A stretch of DNA of 64,000 bases from assembly GCA_011037195.1 (NCBI GenBank), contig JAAEAF010001076.1, positions 103,640-167,639 of the forward strand, written 5' to 3'. Source of the DNA: Triatoma infestans. Lineage: Eukaryota > Arthropoda > Insecta > Hemiptera > Reduviidae. Positions 46,111-58,490 of the stretch are shown here, one piece after another. Every line of letters begins with the position of its first letter. Position 1 is the stretch's first letter. Both the position numbers and the translations under genes were made by a program. The notes under the pieces were generated by a model that was not told the DNA's origin, made no database searches, and saw only the letters and a program-made list of their open reading frames with translations.

Positions 46111-46718
46111 AAATGTGTATATATGGACTCTCCACACCAGTTACTTAATATATATATATATAAAATATATATATATATCCATGTAAAAATCTGTTTCCTA
46201 ATTACATACAGCATATATATTTACCTTACTTTTCAAGTGTTTTATTTTATTTTATTTTTTATTTAAATATTACCATATATAACTTATTTTTTAAACTTAT
46301 ATTTTACTAAGTGACTGAGGCCTAGGAAGTTAAATAAATACATAAGAAAGAAAAACCATTATTTCCCAATAGAAATTTGTGAATTAACCGAAAAACCTAC
46401 CAAAAAAGTTTCACTAGAAATATCGCTTTTTTTCTCTCTGATATATATCTTCTTTTTTTTGAAACCTTAAAAAATTCCATTCGGCTAAATTTTAGAAAGA
46501 TTTAAAAAAATTTTGTTTTATTTATTTGGATTTTGATTGTTAACAACTGGTTACTAGAAATTGTCAAAGAATTTAAAAAAAAGTTTGCAGAAAAGAAGCA
46601 ATAGTTTGTCAGATAATGCGACTGGAATAAAGTATTTATGCTTTGAACTTGAGGCTGAATGTTCATCAATTAACTAGATCCTAGTGATTACTCTTTTAAA
46701 TTAACCAAGTTTCATTTA

Positions 46719-47566
46719 CCTGATTAAAAAAATCTGGTGTGAAACACTCACACAACTTTCTCTTACTCCAGTACTCAAAATTATAATTGACAAATTTTAT
46801 AGTTAGTGTACCAAATTTAATGAAATTCGTCGAAAAGTGAAAACACTGTCCAGTAAAACTGTCCGGTTTACTAATTTCCTTGAAACTCGGAATTTGGGTC
46901 ATATATTAATTTCTAGTTATTTCAATTTGGATGACAGAATTGTATAATCAACTGTGATAGCATTTTAAAGAAAAACATAACCCCCCTCCCCCAAAAGTCC
47001 CCTTAAATGAATTTATCAGGGGAAAAGTTTCAAATAAAAGTTGTAGCTCTTTATATGTATAGTTAACAACCTGGTTTAAAGAAAATCGTTGGAGCCATTT
47101 TCGAGAAAATACCAGAAAACTGAAATTATATTTCAGTAAAAACGCACTTCCGGTTATCTATTTTTTTTCAAACTCGGAATTTCAACAACATATTTAATTC
47201 TAATTAACATTATTTAGATGACAGAATTGTCTAATATACTGAAACAGCAGTTAAGATGGAACAACCTAAACCCCACACCCTCCCCCAAAAGTGCCCTTAA
47301 ATGAATTTTCCGAAAGTTTCAAATAAAAGTTGTAGCTCTTTGTATGTGTAGTTGATATACCCGTTTAAGAAAATCTTCGGAGCCATTTTTGAGAAAATTG
47401 CAAAAACGTAAAAAAAACAACTAGTAAAGTGGTACTTCCGGTTGAGGAATATTGACACATAACGCACCGTCAGATCCCATGGTGATACCTAAACGTAATA
47501 TCAAGTTTGACTTTCTACGATTTTTCGTTTTTGAGCTATGCTGTTCACATACATACACACACAAAG

Positions 47567-47598
<32 letters not shown>

Positions 47599-47739
47599 CA
47601 CAACATACAGACCATTCGCTAAAAACCACTTTTTTGGACTCAGGAGACCTCAAAACGGATATTTCCTGTGAAAACTCGATATCGAAAATTTGACACGATT
47701 ACAATACTTCCTCTTACTAGGAGTAACAGAAAGTAAAAA
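46719..47739 (+). mobile_element. ACTTTCTCTTACTCC-family element, full-length reference copy
   Basis: It begins with an A-rich stretch and AAATCTGGTGTGAAACACTC, then ACTTTCTCTTACTCC. Two to three internal repeats of about 230-250 bp follow, each with GATGACAGAATTGT, CCCCAAAAGT, TTGTAGCTCTTT and CACTTCCGGTTATC. Then there is a (CA)n tract (47553-47595) and the terminal block ending TAGGAGTAACAGAAAGTAAAA. Near-identical 17-bp direct repeats lie immediately outside (46702-46718 and 47740-47756, one mismatch). No coding frame is conserved between copies. Long direct repeats plus an A-rich 3' end would suit LINE-mediated insertion, whereas the inverted ACTTTCTCTTACTCC ends would suit a DNA element. 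Confidence 0.8.
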
Positions 47740-48367
47740 TAACTAAGTTTCATTTAAAGTTGTCAAAGATTGTCTAAAATTCATTCTTCTCATTTCTTAA
47801 CACAATTCCAAATGCGTTTCTCGTTTATGAAGACTAACTGGACAAAGGTGTGAGTAAAACAGTTGGCAGTTAATTGGTTGGCAATAAAAACGTTCAAGAA
47901 ATACAATGTCAAAGTTTTATAATTTTATAAGACATAACATAACATTAGTATTACAAAGAGTGCAATAAAGATAATGAGTATAAGATAAATAATAAAATAA
48001 ATAAAATATATATATGTAAAAGAATTATATGAAAACTTTTATTAGCCCAAAAACATTACGAAAATATTAAGTTTTGATATGAGAGCTATAAATTTATATT
48101 GCTAATATAATAGGTGGAGGTTTTATACTCTAATCTAATAGTCGGTAGTTCCAACTCAAGATTTTTGGCCTTTATGGAGAGGAAGATATTTAAATCTTCA
48201 TTTTTGATGAAGTTATGTGAAGAAACTAATGATTCATTGATGTTTTGAATCTTAAATTAAGCTTTTTCCAATTAACTGGAATCCGTTACTATTATCAGCA
48301 ATTTAATGTTCAATATAGTCCATTAAAGTAAAACTGAAAACCAGAATTATGATATTAAACAGTAATA

Positions 48368-48989
48368 GGGTAAAGCTAGGAGAGATGACGCACATTTCAA
48401 AGTTATGCCCTATATCAAAATATAGGAGATATATTAAAGAGGTAATTCTTATAAAACATATATCAACTATTATTATCTGCAAAAAAATGTTATTTTTCAA
48501 AATAAAGACATTCTCATTTATTCCAGAAACAAAATACAAATACACTACATTTGGCCGTCTCACCTACTATGGTGGGATTAGATGACGCACCATAGTTAAG
48601 AGACCTCTCTCTCCTCTGTGAAGGTAACATGGCTGATCGACATGGCTGAAACTTGGTAAACACTATGTCTACGAGTCCAACTTTAACGACAGCTGGAAAT
48701 CTTTCATTTCAATTGCAATATTAATATAGTATATAGAAAAATAAAAAAATTTACTAAGCGTTATGAAAATTCACGTTATGAAAACACACGCTGATGCGTA
48801 TAAATGTTCCTAGAACACAGAAAAACATACAAAATAACTGAAGAATTTTGCAATATATTCGCTTCTGATCTCTCTACTTCTGGACTAACTTCCATGATGC
48901 CACTTGATGGCAAGCAAGAGAAGCAGAGCCTGCGTCTTCTCTCCTACCGCGTCTTCTCTCCTACCGCGTCATCTCTCCTAGCTTTACCC
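48368..48989. mobile_element. MITE with perfect 24-bp inverted ends and TA target duplication
   Basis: 622 bp. 48368-48391 is the exact inverted complement of 48966-48989 (starts GGGTAAAGCTAGGAGAGA). TA flanks both ends (48366-48367 and 48990-48991), the target used by Tc1/mariner-type transposases. GATGACGCAC is repeated inside (48384 and 48580), and CTCTCCTACCGCGTC occurs twice near the right end. No coding capacity. The perfect ends suggest a relatively young or recently mobilised copy. Confidence 0.88.
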
Positions 48990-48999
48990 TAAATGATTT

Positions 49000-51370
49000 T
49001 GAAGCTAAGTTCCTAATTAATAGCAACCATTAATTAGTAAACTAAAGGACCAGAATTCCTAATGCGACGCAGTCTTGGAAAAGATTAGCGATCTAGATAG
49101 AAATTATTTTGTATATCATTTCTGCTTAAGCGCACGCGCAAGTTGAAATATAATTTTATGCTTCTTTACCACTAACCACAACTTTAGAATGGAAAAAATC
49201 TTTTAATTAGTAGGTTAGGTTTAATTAGTAGGTTAAATAGTAGGGTAAGAATTGTTTTATGTTGTTGTATTTCATTTGACACAACTTGTCATTAATTATT
49301 AAGCAGAATATTATTATTATTCAAAATTATCAAGTGGAAAAGAAATTTCAAAAATAATTACCAATTAAAACTGCCGATAGGTCTTTTGTAAAAACATCGA
49401 TGGAGATATAAAATCGTTGCTCGTACACTGCGATCGCAAATCAAATTGCCGACAGACTGCAATAGTAATTAGCAACAAATATTATTTTTCTAGAGTCATG
49501 TATTGAAAGGGCTTAAATGTACAGGGAATTTCTCGATTGAGTTAGAAGCGAAAATCCTTTCCGATCGTATCTGCCCAGTAGCGTACATATGGAAGTTAGA
49601 CCTTGTCTATTTCCTCAAAATTAGATCACAATATGGAAGCGGCTCAAATGAAAATGTAGACAGGTCCATAAATAGGCTAAGTTTGCCCCCCCCCCCCAAA
49701 GCTCATATCGTAAAGTGGAACTGAGATTGTTAGGCTAAAATATTTACTGAATGGATAACCCCCATATCAGGGAAAGAAGGAATGTGGGTCAGCTCTCAGA
49801 TAAAAAACGAACTAACTGGGAGGCAGGATGATGTCTATGGTATACCACAACGAGAAACAAAGTTCTCTTGATAGACTAAGAACAATTCTTCCTAAAGTAG
49901 ACGCTGTCAGTGCTTCTCTTTCCTCACGAAAATTGCCCGAGACGAGAGAGGGTACTAAGAGATGCCAATAGATACTGGCATACTGTTGTCTTGTGCGTAA
50001 CACGAATCGGCCGATACGTTGCAGAATATGGATCTCAAAAGGAGTAATATTTCTTTTTATTACGAGAAGAATAATAAAACAGTCCTTGGGTAATCAGCTG
50101 AATAAGAAATGGAATAAAGGATATAGACGAAACTGACAAAGGTTAATTTCTCACCAAAACTGCCAAATGTTCAGCATGAATAGAGGACATGATTATATGC
50201 AAAAGTTAACACTGTCCGCTATACAACCAAAGGGAAACTGCACATCTCCACTTGGGACATTTCAAATAAATTTGTATAGGGCTGCAAGACACTGCATTTA
50301 CTAGGCTTAATGGCAAGTCTAGGCATAAGTTTAAAAGAATAAATGCCTATTTTAGGCAACATTGGGATGTCTTCTAATAATTTATTATTATTTATAGTAG
50401 ATATATTATTTAGTTTCGCGGGAACGATAATAAAAGACTGGAAAATTATTTATTACGATCTGTTTACCACAAATATTGTGGTATTGAACACGTCTCTATA
50501 TATAAAGTAAAATCCCGATGTCCAATGAATAAGTTGGAATTAAGTAATTAATTACTGAAGCATTGTCTGGTACGAAATGTCGAACTGAAGGTATTAGAAT
50601 AGATTGGTAGAACTGAATGAAATAATAATCTAATGGCAGTGAAGAGCAAGTGAAATAGACTGAATGAATGAACGACGGAGAAGAGAGGACAAAGCTAAGG
50701 CATGAATAGCATTACAGAGTTGAATTTTCATGCAATTCATTAGCATATATTATGAGGATGATGGGAGGGAGGGTTTGGTATACGTGGAGTTATAAACTAA
50801 ATTATCATATAACAACAGAGTTAATGAGTAACTAGTTGTAGTTAATTACAGAAAATGAATAATTTAATTACTAAATTAAAAAATATATATGTACGCATAT
50901 CAACTTATTTATTGATAATATTTTTGCACTCATTTTCCCCGTCCTATTATCCTATTAGTCTTCTTCCCATTGTCGGAAAATTTTTAGAGAATTCCTAATT
51001 AACCGTCTTCATTCAATAATAGAACCTCTCTGCATTTACCTAAACATCAATTTGGTTTTAGATCCATGTTTACTCAACAGAACATCTCTTTTATCCCATT
51101 TTTGAAAAACTACTTTAAGTTCACTTACTTTAGCCATCTACTTTAATTAGTTATTTTTGTGATTAGATTCATTAGCATAATAATACTGATGTATGTATAT
51201 ATAAGATCTTTTGTCTTCAATCTCAAAATAAAACAAACTTAATGAGAAAAACAGTGTTGTTAAAAGTCTAGTAAAATATCAATAATTGTTACAACATGTG
51301 CATATTATATCTTATTAATATGCTAAACAATTATTTAACAAAGATATTACAGATTTTTGTTGTTTTTTTT
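49000..51370. other. Intergenic, no gene recognised
   Basis: 49500-50060 is moderately GC-richer with no recognisable protein. The remainder is AT-rich. Nothing repeat-like was matched to the other families in this window. Confidence 0.4.
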
Positions 51371-51372
51371 TT

Positions 51373-51524
51373 AGTTTAAGGCACGTCAACATCTATGATC
51401 ATGGGCGCCCGGAGCCTTCTCAGTGCACTGTCGGCCTCCGCACACTATTCTCTCGTTACAGACAACACTGGCCATCACCGGACAGACAGTGAACTATAGA
51501 GGCTCCTAGGAGAGAAAAAAATCT
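51373..51524 (-). mobile_element. tRNA-derived SINE body, reversed, joined to another repeat
   Basis: The minus strand carries the main SINE body from TTTTTTCTCTCCTAGGAGCC to ...CATAGATGTTGACGTGCC. The tRNA head is missing: at AAAAAAATCT the sequence switches to the start of the ACTTTCTCTTACTCC family. Confidence 0.8.
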
Positions 51525-51581
51525 GGTGTGAAACACTTACACAACTTTCTCTTACTCCAATTCTCAAAATTATAATTGACA
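51515..51581 (+). repeat. ACTTTCTCTTACTCC-family 5' end fragment
   Basis: AAATCTGGTGTGAAACACTT, then ACTTTCTCTTACTCC and TCAAAATTATAATTGACA, followed at once by Jockey-like coding sequence. Only about 65 bp is present. Confidence 0.75.
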
Positions 51582-52115
51582 TTCTCTCATTCAGCAATAG
51601 ACACCATTGCACTCAAACATTATCGCCCAGGAGTCTTCTTAGATATTGAACAAGCTTTCAATGGATTCTTAGCAAGTTCTGCGAAAGGTTAACATATGTT
51701 CCTCCATTCACGTCGCCCTTCCCCAAAGCAGTTACCTTGCACCCATTCGTTATTTAATATACTGATATCCCCAAATATCTCAGTTTTATCTTCGCCAGTA
51801 ACACAGCAATCCTGCCACTAAATCTGCTCACTTCAAACTCACCCTTACCCTCCTTGTAAGCTGGCTTATTAAGTGGAAAATTCTGGTATTTGCAAATAAT
51901 GCAGTTATATAGCATCCGCCTTAAATCGTAAAACCCTTCCTATATGGAACACCCATCCCATCTGCTGGCCATGTGCGTTTTCTTGGACAATGCCTAGAGA
52001 AGAGAACGAACTTACATGGCAGCTCCACACACGACTCAAACGCTGCTATCTTAAAAATTGTTTTCGACTCTTCCAGAGACTACTCGGGAATCGCTCTAAT
52101 TTTTCTCTCTCTCTA
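51575..52115 (+). pseudogene. Jockey-like reverse transcriptase remnant
   Basis: Reads HYRPGVFLDIEQAFNGFL (about 51620-51675, first acidic RT motif 'VFLDI..AFD'), then an eroded middle. Later it reads SWLIKWKILVFANNAV, then AGHVRFLGQCLEKRTNL and SNAAILKIVFDSSRDYSG. The GVPQGS and FADD boxes are not recognisable. This copy preserves the first catalytic aspartate region, which the 23010 copy lacks. Confidence 0.65.
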
Positions 52116-52950
52116 ATAAAAGACTTCTAGACAACCCCTTTCTGTGACGACTATGTACATATTGAACCAGAACTGTAATGGGACCGCAAAACCGCACCAA
52201 ATCCATCCCTTTATTCCTCATCACATCAATGCCCAGCAATTTAGTCTCAGACTCTACAGGATAACTACTACGATGTTTAAGTCGTCGATAGTAATTTAAG
52301 ATAACTCTGGTCCATCCAATAGCGTTTATAGATGATACAAGGGAGATGTGATACCAAGCTAATACACACACTGAGCCCTCACTGTATTATGCAAACCCTA
52401 TAATTAGAATCAAATTTATATCTATCTATAAAATATTTTAATGTTTAACAAATAATGCTGTCATCTATCTACTTTTAATTTTCCAATGTTTGATAATTAA
52501 AAAAAAAGATGGATAACATATACAATTTCAATAATTAAAACCTAAAACCTCTACAATAATAGAAGACAGTACTAGGTAAAAACGAGTCGATATATAAATT
52601 ACATAAGCATAAAACTTTGTTCAAAAGTTTCCTTAAAAAAACCATTATAAATTCTAACCAAAAATTCCGCTGAATGATTCAGTTGTTAATGTTAAAAAGT
52701 TTTCACCAACAAGCATAATAAAAATCATTTGGTTAATTTATGAATTATATGAAATGATAAGTAGAAATTTTAATTCTCATAAAAACTGGCTTCTTATGGA
52801 CCGATCCTACTTTATCAGCGTGAAAACCATACTAATTCTGTGCCTAATTATTAATTTTGTTGTAAAGTTTTCATCAAGTTAGCATTATTAAAGATCCATA
52901 AAAAGCTTATTTATGCACTCAGGTTTGTTAAAACAACTTGTTGCCAACTT

Positions 52951-53100
52951 TTTCACTTTTCTTACTAATGTATGAGGAAATATTGTAATCGTGTAAAATG
53001 TTCGAAATTATGTTTTCACAGGAGATTGATGTTTTGAGGTCTTGTAAACATGAGAAAATTTTTTTTTAAACGATTGGTCTTTTGTGTTTGTGTGTGGCAA
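52951..53100 (-). repeat. ACTTTCTCTTACTCC-family 3' end fragment, reversed
   Basis: Plus-strand CACTTTTCTTACTAATGTAT GAGGAAATATTGTAATCGTG matches the complement of the family's terminal block. It stops at about 53100, close to the hairpin at 53126. Confidence 0.6.
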
Positions 53101-53125
53101 AATATCAAAACTAAGAAATTGCTGG

Positions 53126-53185
53126 TGTCAATGACTTTGCCATGTCATTACATCGGGATGTAATGACATGGCAAAGTCATTGACA
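53126..53185. repeat. Perfect hairpin, 29-bp arms, 2-base loop
   Basis: 53126-53154 and 53157-53185 are exact inverted complements (left arm begins TGTCAATGACTTTGCCATG), separated only by GG. No mismatch in 29 bp. It lies between a reversed ACTTTCTC-family fragment and the LTR-like repeat at 53205. Confidence 0.97.
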
Positions 53186-53204
53186 TCGGCAAAGTACACC
53201 AAAG

Positions 53205-53765
53205 AAATAATAAATTACAACTAGTGGTTCCAGCCAGCTGCTATCAACAAAGGGTGAAAACAGTAACACTGTTGGCCGCCGACAGCCGCGGTCAACCAAA
53301 CAAACAACAAAGCCTTTTCATCAATTCTCACATCAAAAGGCAGGCACCGCGATAAGTATGGCCACTAAATAAGGGCAGCAAACTACGAAGGTCGTACAAG
53401 GCCGCACACTAAGACAGATGTCTTGGTGTGAGTGTGAACAACAGTATATTATAAACTCTATGATATACGACGACAGGATTATTATATCATCTACAACCAT
53501 ACGAGCACGTCTATATACACGAGCGGCAGTTTACGCGTCTATACACAGTTATATTCAAACTTATCATTCTCTTAGTTGTGCACTTTAGTTAGTTATTTTA
53601 TCATTCTAATTTATCTTCTATTTATTACTAAGTATTTTATTATAATTATTAGTTACCATTTCTAACGTTCAAAGTATTGTTCAATTATAGTTATTTTTAT
53701 ATAAACCGTTTAATTATTCGAGCACTAACTTCCGCCCCCTTCAAGACATCTGCTACTCCAGGAAT
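53205..53765 (+). mobile_element. LTR-like repeat, partner of 34196-34910
   Basis: It shares the 'ACTAGTGGTTCCAGCCAGC' start, 'GATGTCTTGGTGTG' middle, 'CTTAGTTGTGCA' and 'CAAGACATCTG' end with the 34196 copy, in the same order. Lacks that copy's ACCCTTTCAAA tandem repeats. Probably a solo LTR or LTR fragment; the element type is unknown. Confidence 0.45.
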
Positions 53766-53825
53766 CACACAACAAACGATTCCATTACATCTGGTTAAAC
53801 ATGGTATACTGTTTAAATCGTTTTC

Positions 53826-54010
53826 AGTCATAAAACCATCAACCGGAAGGCCGCCGATTTTTCGAACCGTATTTTTGCGATTTTGTCAGATACTCCAACG
53901 TATAACTCCAACGATTGCATACTAACTACTTACAAATATAAATGCCTATGACTTTTCTATAAAACATTTCCCCAGGCAAATTGATTTTTAAGGGTTCTTG
54001 GGTAGCTGTA
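53826..54010 (-). repeat. ACTTTCTCTTACTCC-family internal fragment, reversed
   Basis: 'CATCAACCGGAAG', 'CTCCAACGATTG' and 'AAACATTTCCCCAGGCAAATT' on the plus strand are complements of the family's internal repeat. Confidence 0.5.
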
Positions 54011-55440
54011 AAATTAGGCTTTCCAATTCATTACAATATACGATTCTAAAAATATAACTATATAAATAGTCATAATGTACTTTAACTGCACTCATAACAC
54101 TTAGGTTTTCTGATTGACACTGCGTGTCGGTTTGTGAAACCGATGTTTTGCCTATATTGCAATGAGCTTCTTCAGAGTAGTGCCACCTTGAATGACAAAG
54201 CACACTGGTAAGAAACATTGTGCGTAGAATAGAGGCGGGGCTTTCTTCTTCCGCCAACTTGCACGTAAGTTGGCTGAAGGAATAAGGCTTAAATTTCCCT
54301 TCAATGCATGTGGATTTGGTCTCAAACAGAAAACTTTATACATGAGAATGGCGGCGGATGCCTAAAAGATAATTAAATGCATTGCTAGAATTTCAAGTTA
54401 TTAGTAAAAGAAAAATGAATTGAGGCGAACTTCAAAACAAATATGTGATAATTTCATAAATTTAAAAAATAAAGTTTAAGAGATCTTTACATTCCTCCAC
54501 ATTATCACATAGTTGTGCAAAAACTTCCTCTTTAACCAGGGAAAAGCTTGCCGTACTTACTATACTGAACATACTTAAACATTTTAAGCCTACAGTTGGC
54601 TTTAACTAGCAACCTTCAGCGAATTTAATAGTAAACTTCTTCCTCTGCCTTTGGGGTTTTAACCTATGTTGAGTTTTTTTGCTCATTATTACTCTAATAT
54701 CTGCAAAAGCATTCTGTTATGTTGCAAAGAGGCGCAAATCTATTCCTTTAAGTTAGATCAATGCAATCTACCGTTTTCTTACATACAAATTTATATTTAT
54801 ATAATATAAATTCATTCCCTGCAAGCTAAAAACTTACATATCCCTTAAAGTATATTAGTTATTAACTAATAACATATGACCATAAATCATATTGCTATAC
54901 TTTACTCTTATTTAAAAAATAATTCAAAGCTGGTACTTATAATTCAGGATTGTTCACCCTTTCAAACAAATCCAACAAATATCATCAAATAACAACACTA
55001 TACTGTCCTTTTAACGAATAAAAAATAATATATAAATAAAATTAAGCTGCTATTATCTATATAAGGATCTTGATATTCTTAAATATTCTAAATGCCCACT
55101 CGCCCTAATCAACGAGAGCCTTTTCCTAAACCGAGTGACTCTGCTAGATCCTAGACAGGATATATAAGAAGATCCATATTAGTCTCACTTATCTACACGA
55201 ACTAATCAGCTCTAAGGTTCTTGATCCATCCCAGTGCAGCACAAGTTTACAATGACTACGGTCACAAATATTTCTTCTGGGCTATCCTATACTAAAGATC
55301 ACGCATAAATAGTGTGCACTTTTAAATGTACAGTTTGCCAACGAGATTGAATGGAATAAACAAATGTAAACATTATTTTTTATAAAAGAAATGCACATTT
55401 CACATATAAATGATTTTTTATTTCACTTTTCTTTAAATCA
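54010..55440. other. Intergenic; promoter-like patch near 55160
   Basis: Minus-strand CTGAAGAAGCTCATTG...GGCAAAAC lies at 54175-54145 (see findings). GATATATAAGAAG at 55159-55171, in a GC-richer patch (55085-55260), is TATA-like and may mark another unrecognised LTR. No coding trace. Confidence 0.35.
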
Positions 55441-55448
55441 CAAAAAAA

Positions 55449-56004
55449 ACTGAAAAACCTATTCAGTAAAGTCAAACACTTCCGGTCATCCGATTTTCTT
55501 CAAACTGGGAATTTTGGCAACTTATATCATTCTAATTAATATTATTTAGATGACAGAATTGTGTAATAACTGAAATAACACTTTAGAAGGAATTGTAACC
55601 CCTAAAAGTGCTCTTAAAGGAATTTTCCCGCAGAAATGTTACAACAAATAAAAGTTGTAGCTCTTTTTATGTGTAATTCACATCACTAGTTTAAAGAAAA
55701 TCGTTGCAGAAAATCACAAAAAACTGGGCAAAAAAAAACATTTAGTAAAGTTGATGGATTTTGCCCGAAAACTTCGTGTCTGATGCGGTGGTAATAGCTA
55801 AACGGAACACCAAGTTTGAGCTTCTTGCAACTTTTCGTTTTTGCGATATTCTTTTCACACACACAAAACACACATACAGACCACTTTCAAAAACTACTTT
55901 TTGAGGTCAGGGGACTTCAAAGCGTGTATTTCCGGTAAAAACTCAACCTCGAAAATCTGGCACGATCGCAATACTTCTTCTAACAGGAGTTAGAGTAAGT
56001 AAAA
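55449..56004 (+). mobile_element. ACTTTCTCTTACTCC-family element, 5'-truncated
   Basis: About one internal repeat with CACTTCCGGTCATCCGATTTTC, a very short CA run, and the terminal block, ending CAGGAGTTAGAGTAAGT. Confidence 0.7.
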
Positions 56005-57850
56005 AAAAGGTAATTACTGAATACATAGCCGGTGTGGTGCTTCTGTTTTAGTGGTTCCGATTCCAATAGGGAATTTGAATTGTTTAGATCATTGGTTTAG
56101 CAACCAGAGTAATGGTGATGCGCATAACAAACTGTAATCTCGAGACATATATTGTATATATATATAAAATTTACTTTGATACCTGTTTGTACAGGTGATA
56201 GGGTTTCTGATCCAAACGGAACCATCATGTTTCTACATTGATACTCTCTAGCTCTTTTGTTGTGATCTCGAAATTGCAACTCTGTAAATTGCTTAGAGAT
56301 TTCAAATTTTCCCCCAAAAAATGACACACTTACAAAATATACTAAGATACTCTCCCTAAAAAAAAAAACTAAATACATAGTCGTGTTCAGTTTGTTAGTT
56401 TAACATAAATACCATGAGTACAATATGGTCGAATCAAATTTACAAATCTAGAGCTTGTTACAGTAAGTAGCTCTACATATTTCAGTATACTCTTATACCT
56501 ACAAAGTATTGCTTGACGTTAAAGGGAAATTAATTAATGAATTGTTCAAAATCTGTAAATTTAAAAGAAATCCATAGTAACCATTCTCACCTCTCGTTTA
56601 GATCGTTTATTTAATAAAAAAAATACATTTACAAACTTTTTGATAATTTTTTTGTTTTGTTTTGCCTGTTTTCATATGTTAAAAGGATAATCGTTGATTT
56701 AATTTCTTTTTTTTTTATTTTATTTTTTTTAATTTCATTATAAAAGAAGTAATGAAGTTGAAATAATACGTTGGCATTAATATTTTTTTTTGTTCGTTTA
56801 TTAACCAAAATACATGGAGAGAGAGGTGGGTACATCACATACAAGGTAAAACATCCTGATAAAGCACTCCACCAGCTAGCCATATAATTGTATGAGTTAG
56901 TACGATGCCGAGTATGGCGTGCGCACAGGCGTTTAAAACCCTTTCAACCATACTTTATATACCAATGAAAACAAATATATAAAGCTTTGTCTTTATCCTA
57001 TTCGTCTTTCTCTCTCTCTCTCTCTCTAACCACCACAGTCTCTCTCTCTAACATAAGTTTAAAAAAAAAAAGGGAGGGGGTAACGAAAAATTTAAATAAA
57101 GAACATTTAGTTACAACATGGTAGTGAAATACCAAAAATATAGAAAGTTGCTGGAAATCTGGATATGATGCAACTCTCAACATATACAGATACATCTGGA
57201 CATATACAGATATACCTTCTGTTGTTTCAAATATGATTGCAGTGATGCGAAAAAAATGTATATAAACATCATCCACACAGAATTATTCTGGTTTTTGTTT
57301 TTTTTATGCCCAGAAGGTTTTTTCCTTTTTTTGTTTTAAATAAAATATAAAAAAATTAAAATAAATCGACAGATTTACAAAATTGTTTTATTAAATGAAA
57401 CAAAAGAACATAAGTTTAAGTCATAAAAACATCAAAAAAATAGCACAGAATAGAAATGGAATTGAATAATTACTATGAGTTACGTTGGGAAAAGATTCGA
57501 AATGGTTCAGCAATTTAACATAACCCTGAAGTAACTTGGTTCGCATTTCAGATAACTGCTTTCGTTAGATTGTACCAGCAGAGCTTGATGTGGGGCTGAC
57601 GCAGTCACAATGAAGAGTGATTACACCTCTGACACAATGGCAACCCGAAGACCTAAGTGATTTATATTACAATGGCCGCGAATTCTAAATTTGTTCATTA
57701 GATATAATATCTAGTTTAGACTGGGATTAAGATGCACAGTTCACTATTATGGAAGAATAACTGCTATCTGATTGGCTGACGGTTTTATTGGTGGCAATCA
57801 GATTGCAGAATTTTGCTGTAACAGTGACGGTCAACTGTGAACTCTGCTTC
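56005..57850. other. AT-rich intergenic, no gene recognised
   Basis: Includes a CT tract at 57008-57028 and 57039-57048. No repeat family or coding trace was identified. Confidence 0.5.
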
Positions 57851-57854
57851 GTAA

Positions 57855-58045
57855 AGGAAGGGATTAGCTCAGTGGTATCGCGCTGGATTCCTACGCAGAG
57901 GTCCGTTCGAGTTCAGCAGTGCTGGCCTTAGATTTCCTAGGATCCTCTACAGCTTACTGCTCGGTGATGGACACTGTTTTCTGTAACTAGAGAACAGTAC
58001 TCGGAGGCTGGCAGTGCAATGAGAAGGCTCGGGGGGCACAATAGA
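57855..58045 (+). mobile_element. tRNA-derived SINE
   Basis: Head AAGGAAGGGATTAGCTCAGT has the A-box, and CCGTTCGAGTTC is the B-box. The body includes CTTAGATTTCCTAGGATCC, GATGGACACTG, CTGTAACTAGAGAACAGT and AATGAGAAGGCTCGGGG. The same family as 38891. The 3' end is diverged. Confidence 0.8.
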
Positions 58046-58329
58046 TCTTTCTTCTTGAATCTAATCTAAGCTTCGTTATCCTGGACTTAAAAATGGGATA
58101 TCTTGAAGGTTAACGTTACATGAATATCCGTTTCTGATGAGCTGGCTGCATTACTTAACGTTTCAGAAAGTTTTCTCAGATGTATCTCTACTATACATTG
58201 TTTTAATTTTTTCTATTCGTATGGTGTATGTTATAGAAGAGGCAAAGAAAAAACAGCAACAGTGAAAAAACGGAAAATCATAGGAAGTTCAGATTGTGAA
58301 ATTCAATTTAAGAAGTTTCGACAGGAAGT

Positions 58330-58490
58330 CAGTTAAAATTCGTCAATTGAAGTGCGCCGCCGTCTTTCTGCATTTCATATTTCTCGACATTTTTTCGAAA
58401 TGGCTCCAACTGTTTTTCATAAAATATAAATCCTAATTAAAAAAATACAAGCAGTGGCCTTTCACTTTTATTTAAAACAATATTGTAAGA
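58330..58490 (-). repeat. ACTTTCTCTTACTCC-family scrap, reversed
   Basis: 'TTTTCGAAATGGCTCCAACTG' and the neighbouring sequence are complements of the family's 'GGAGCCATTTTCGAGAAAA' box. Heavily eroded. Confidence 0.4.
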
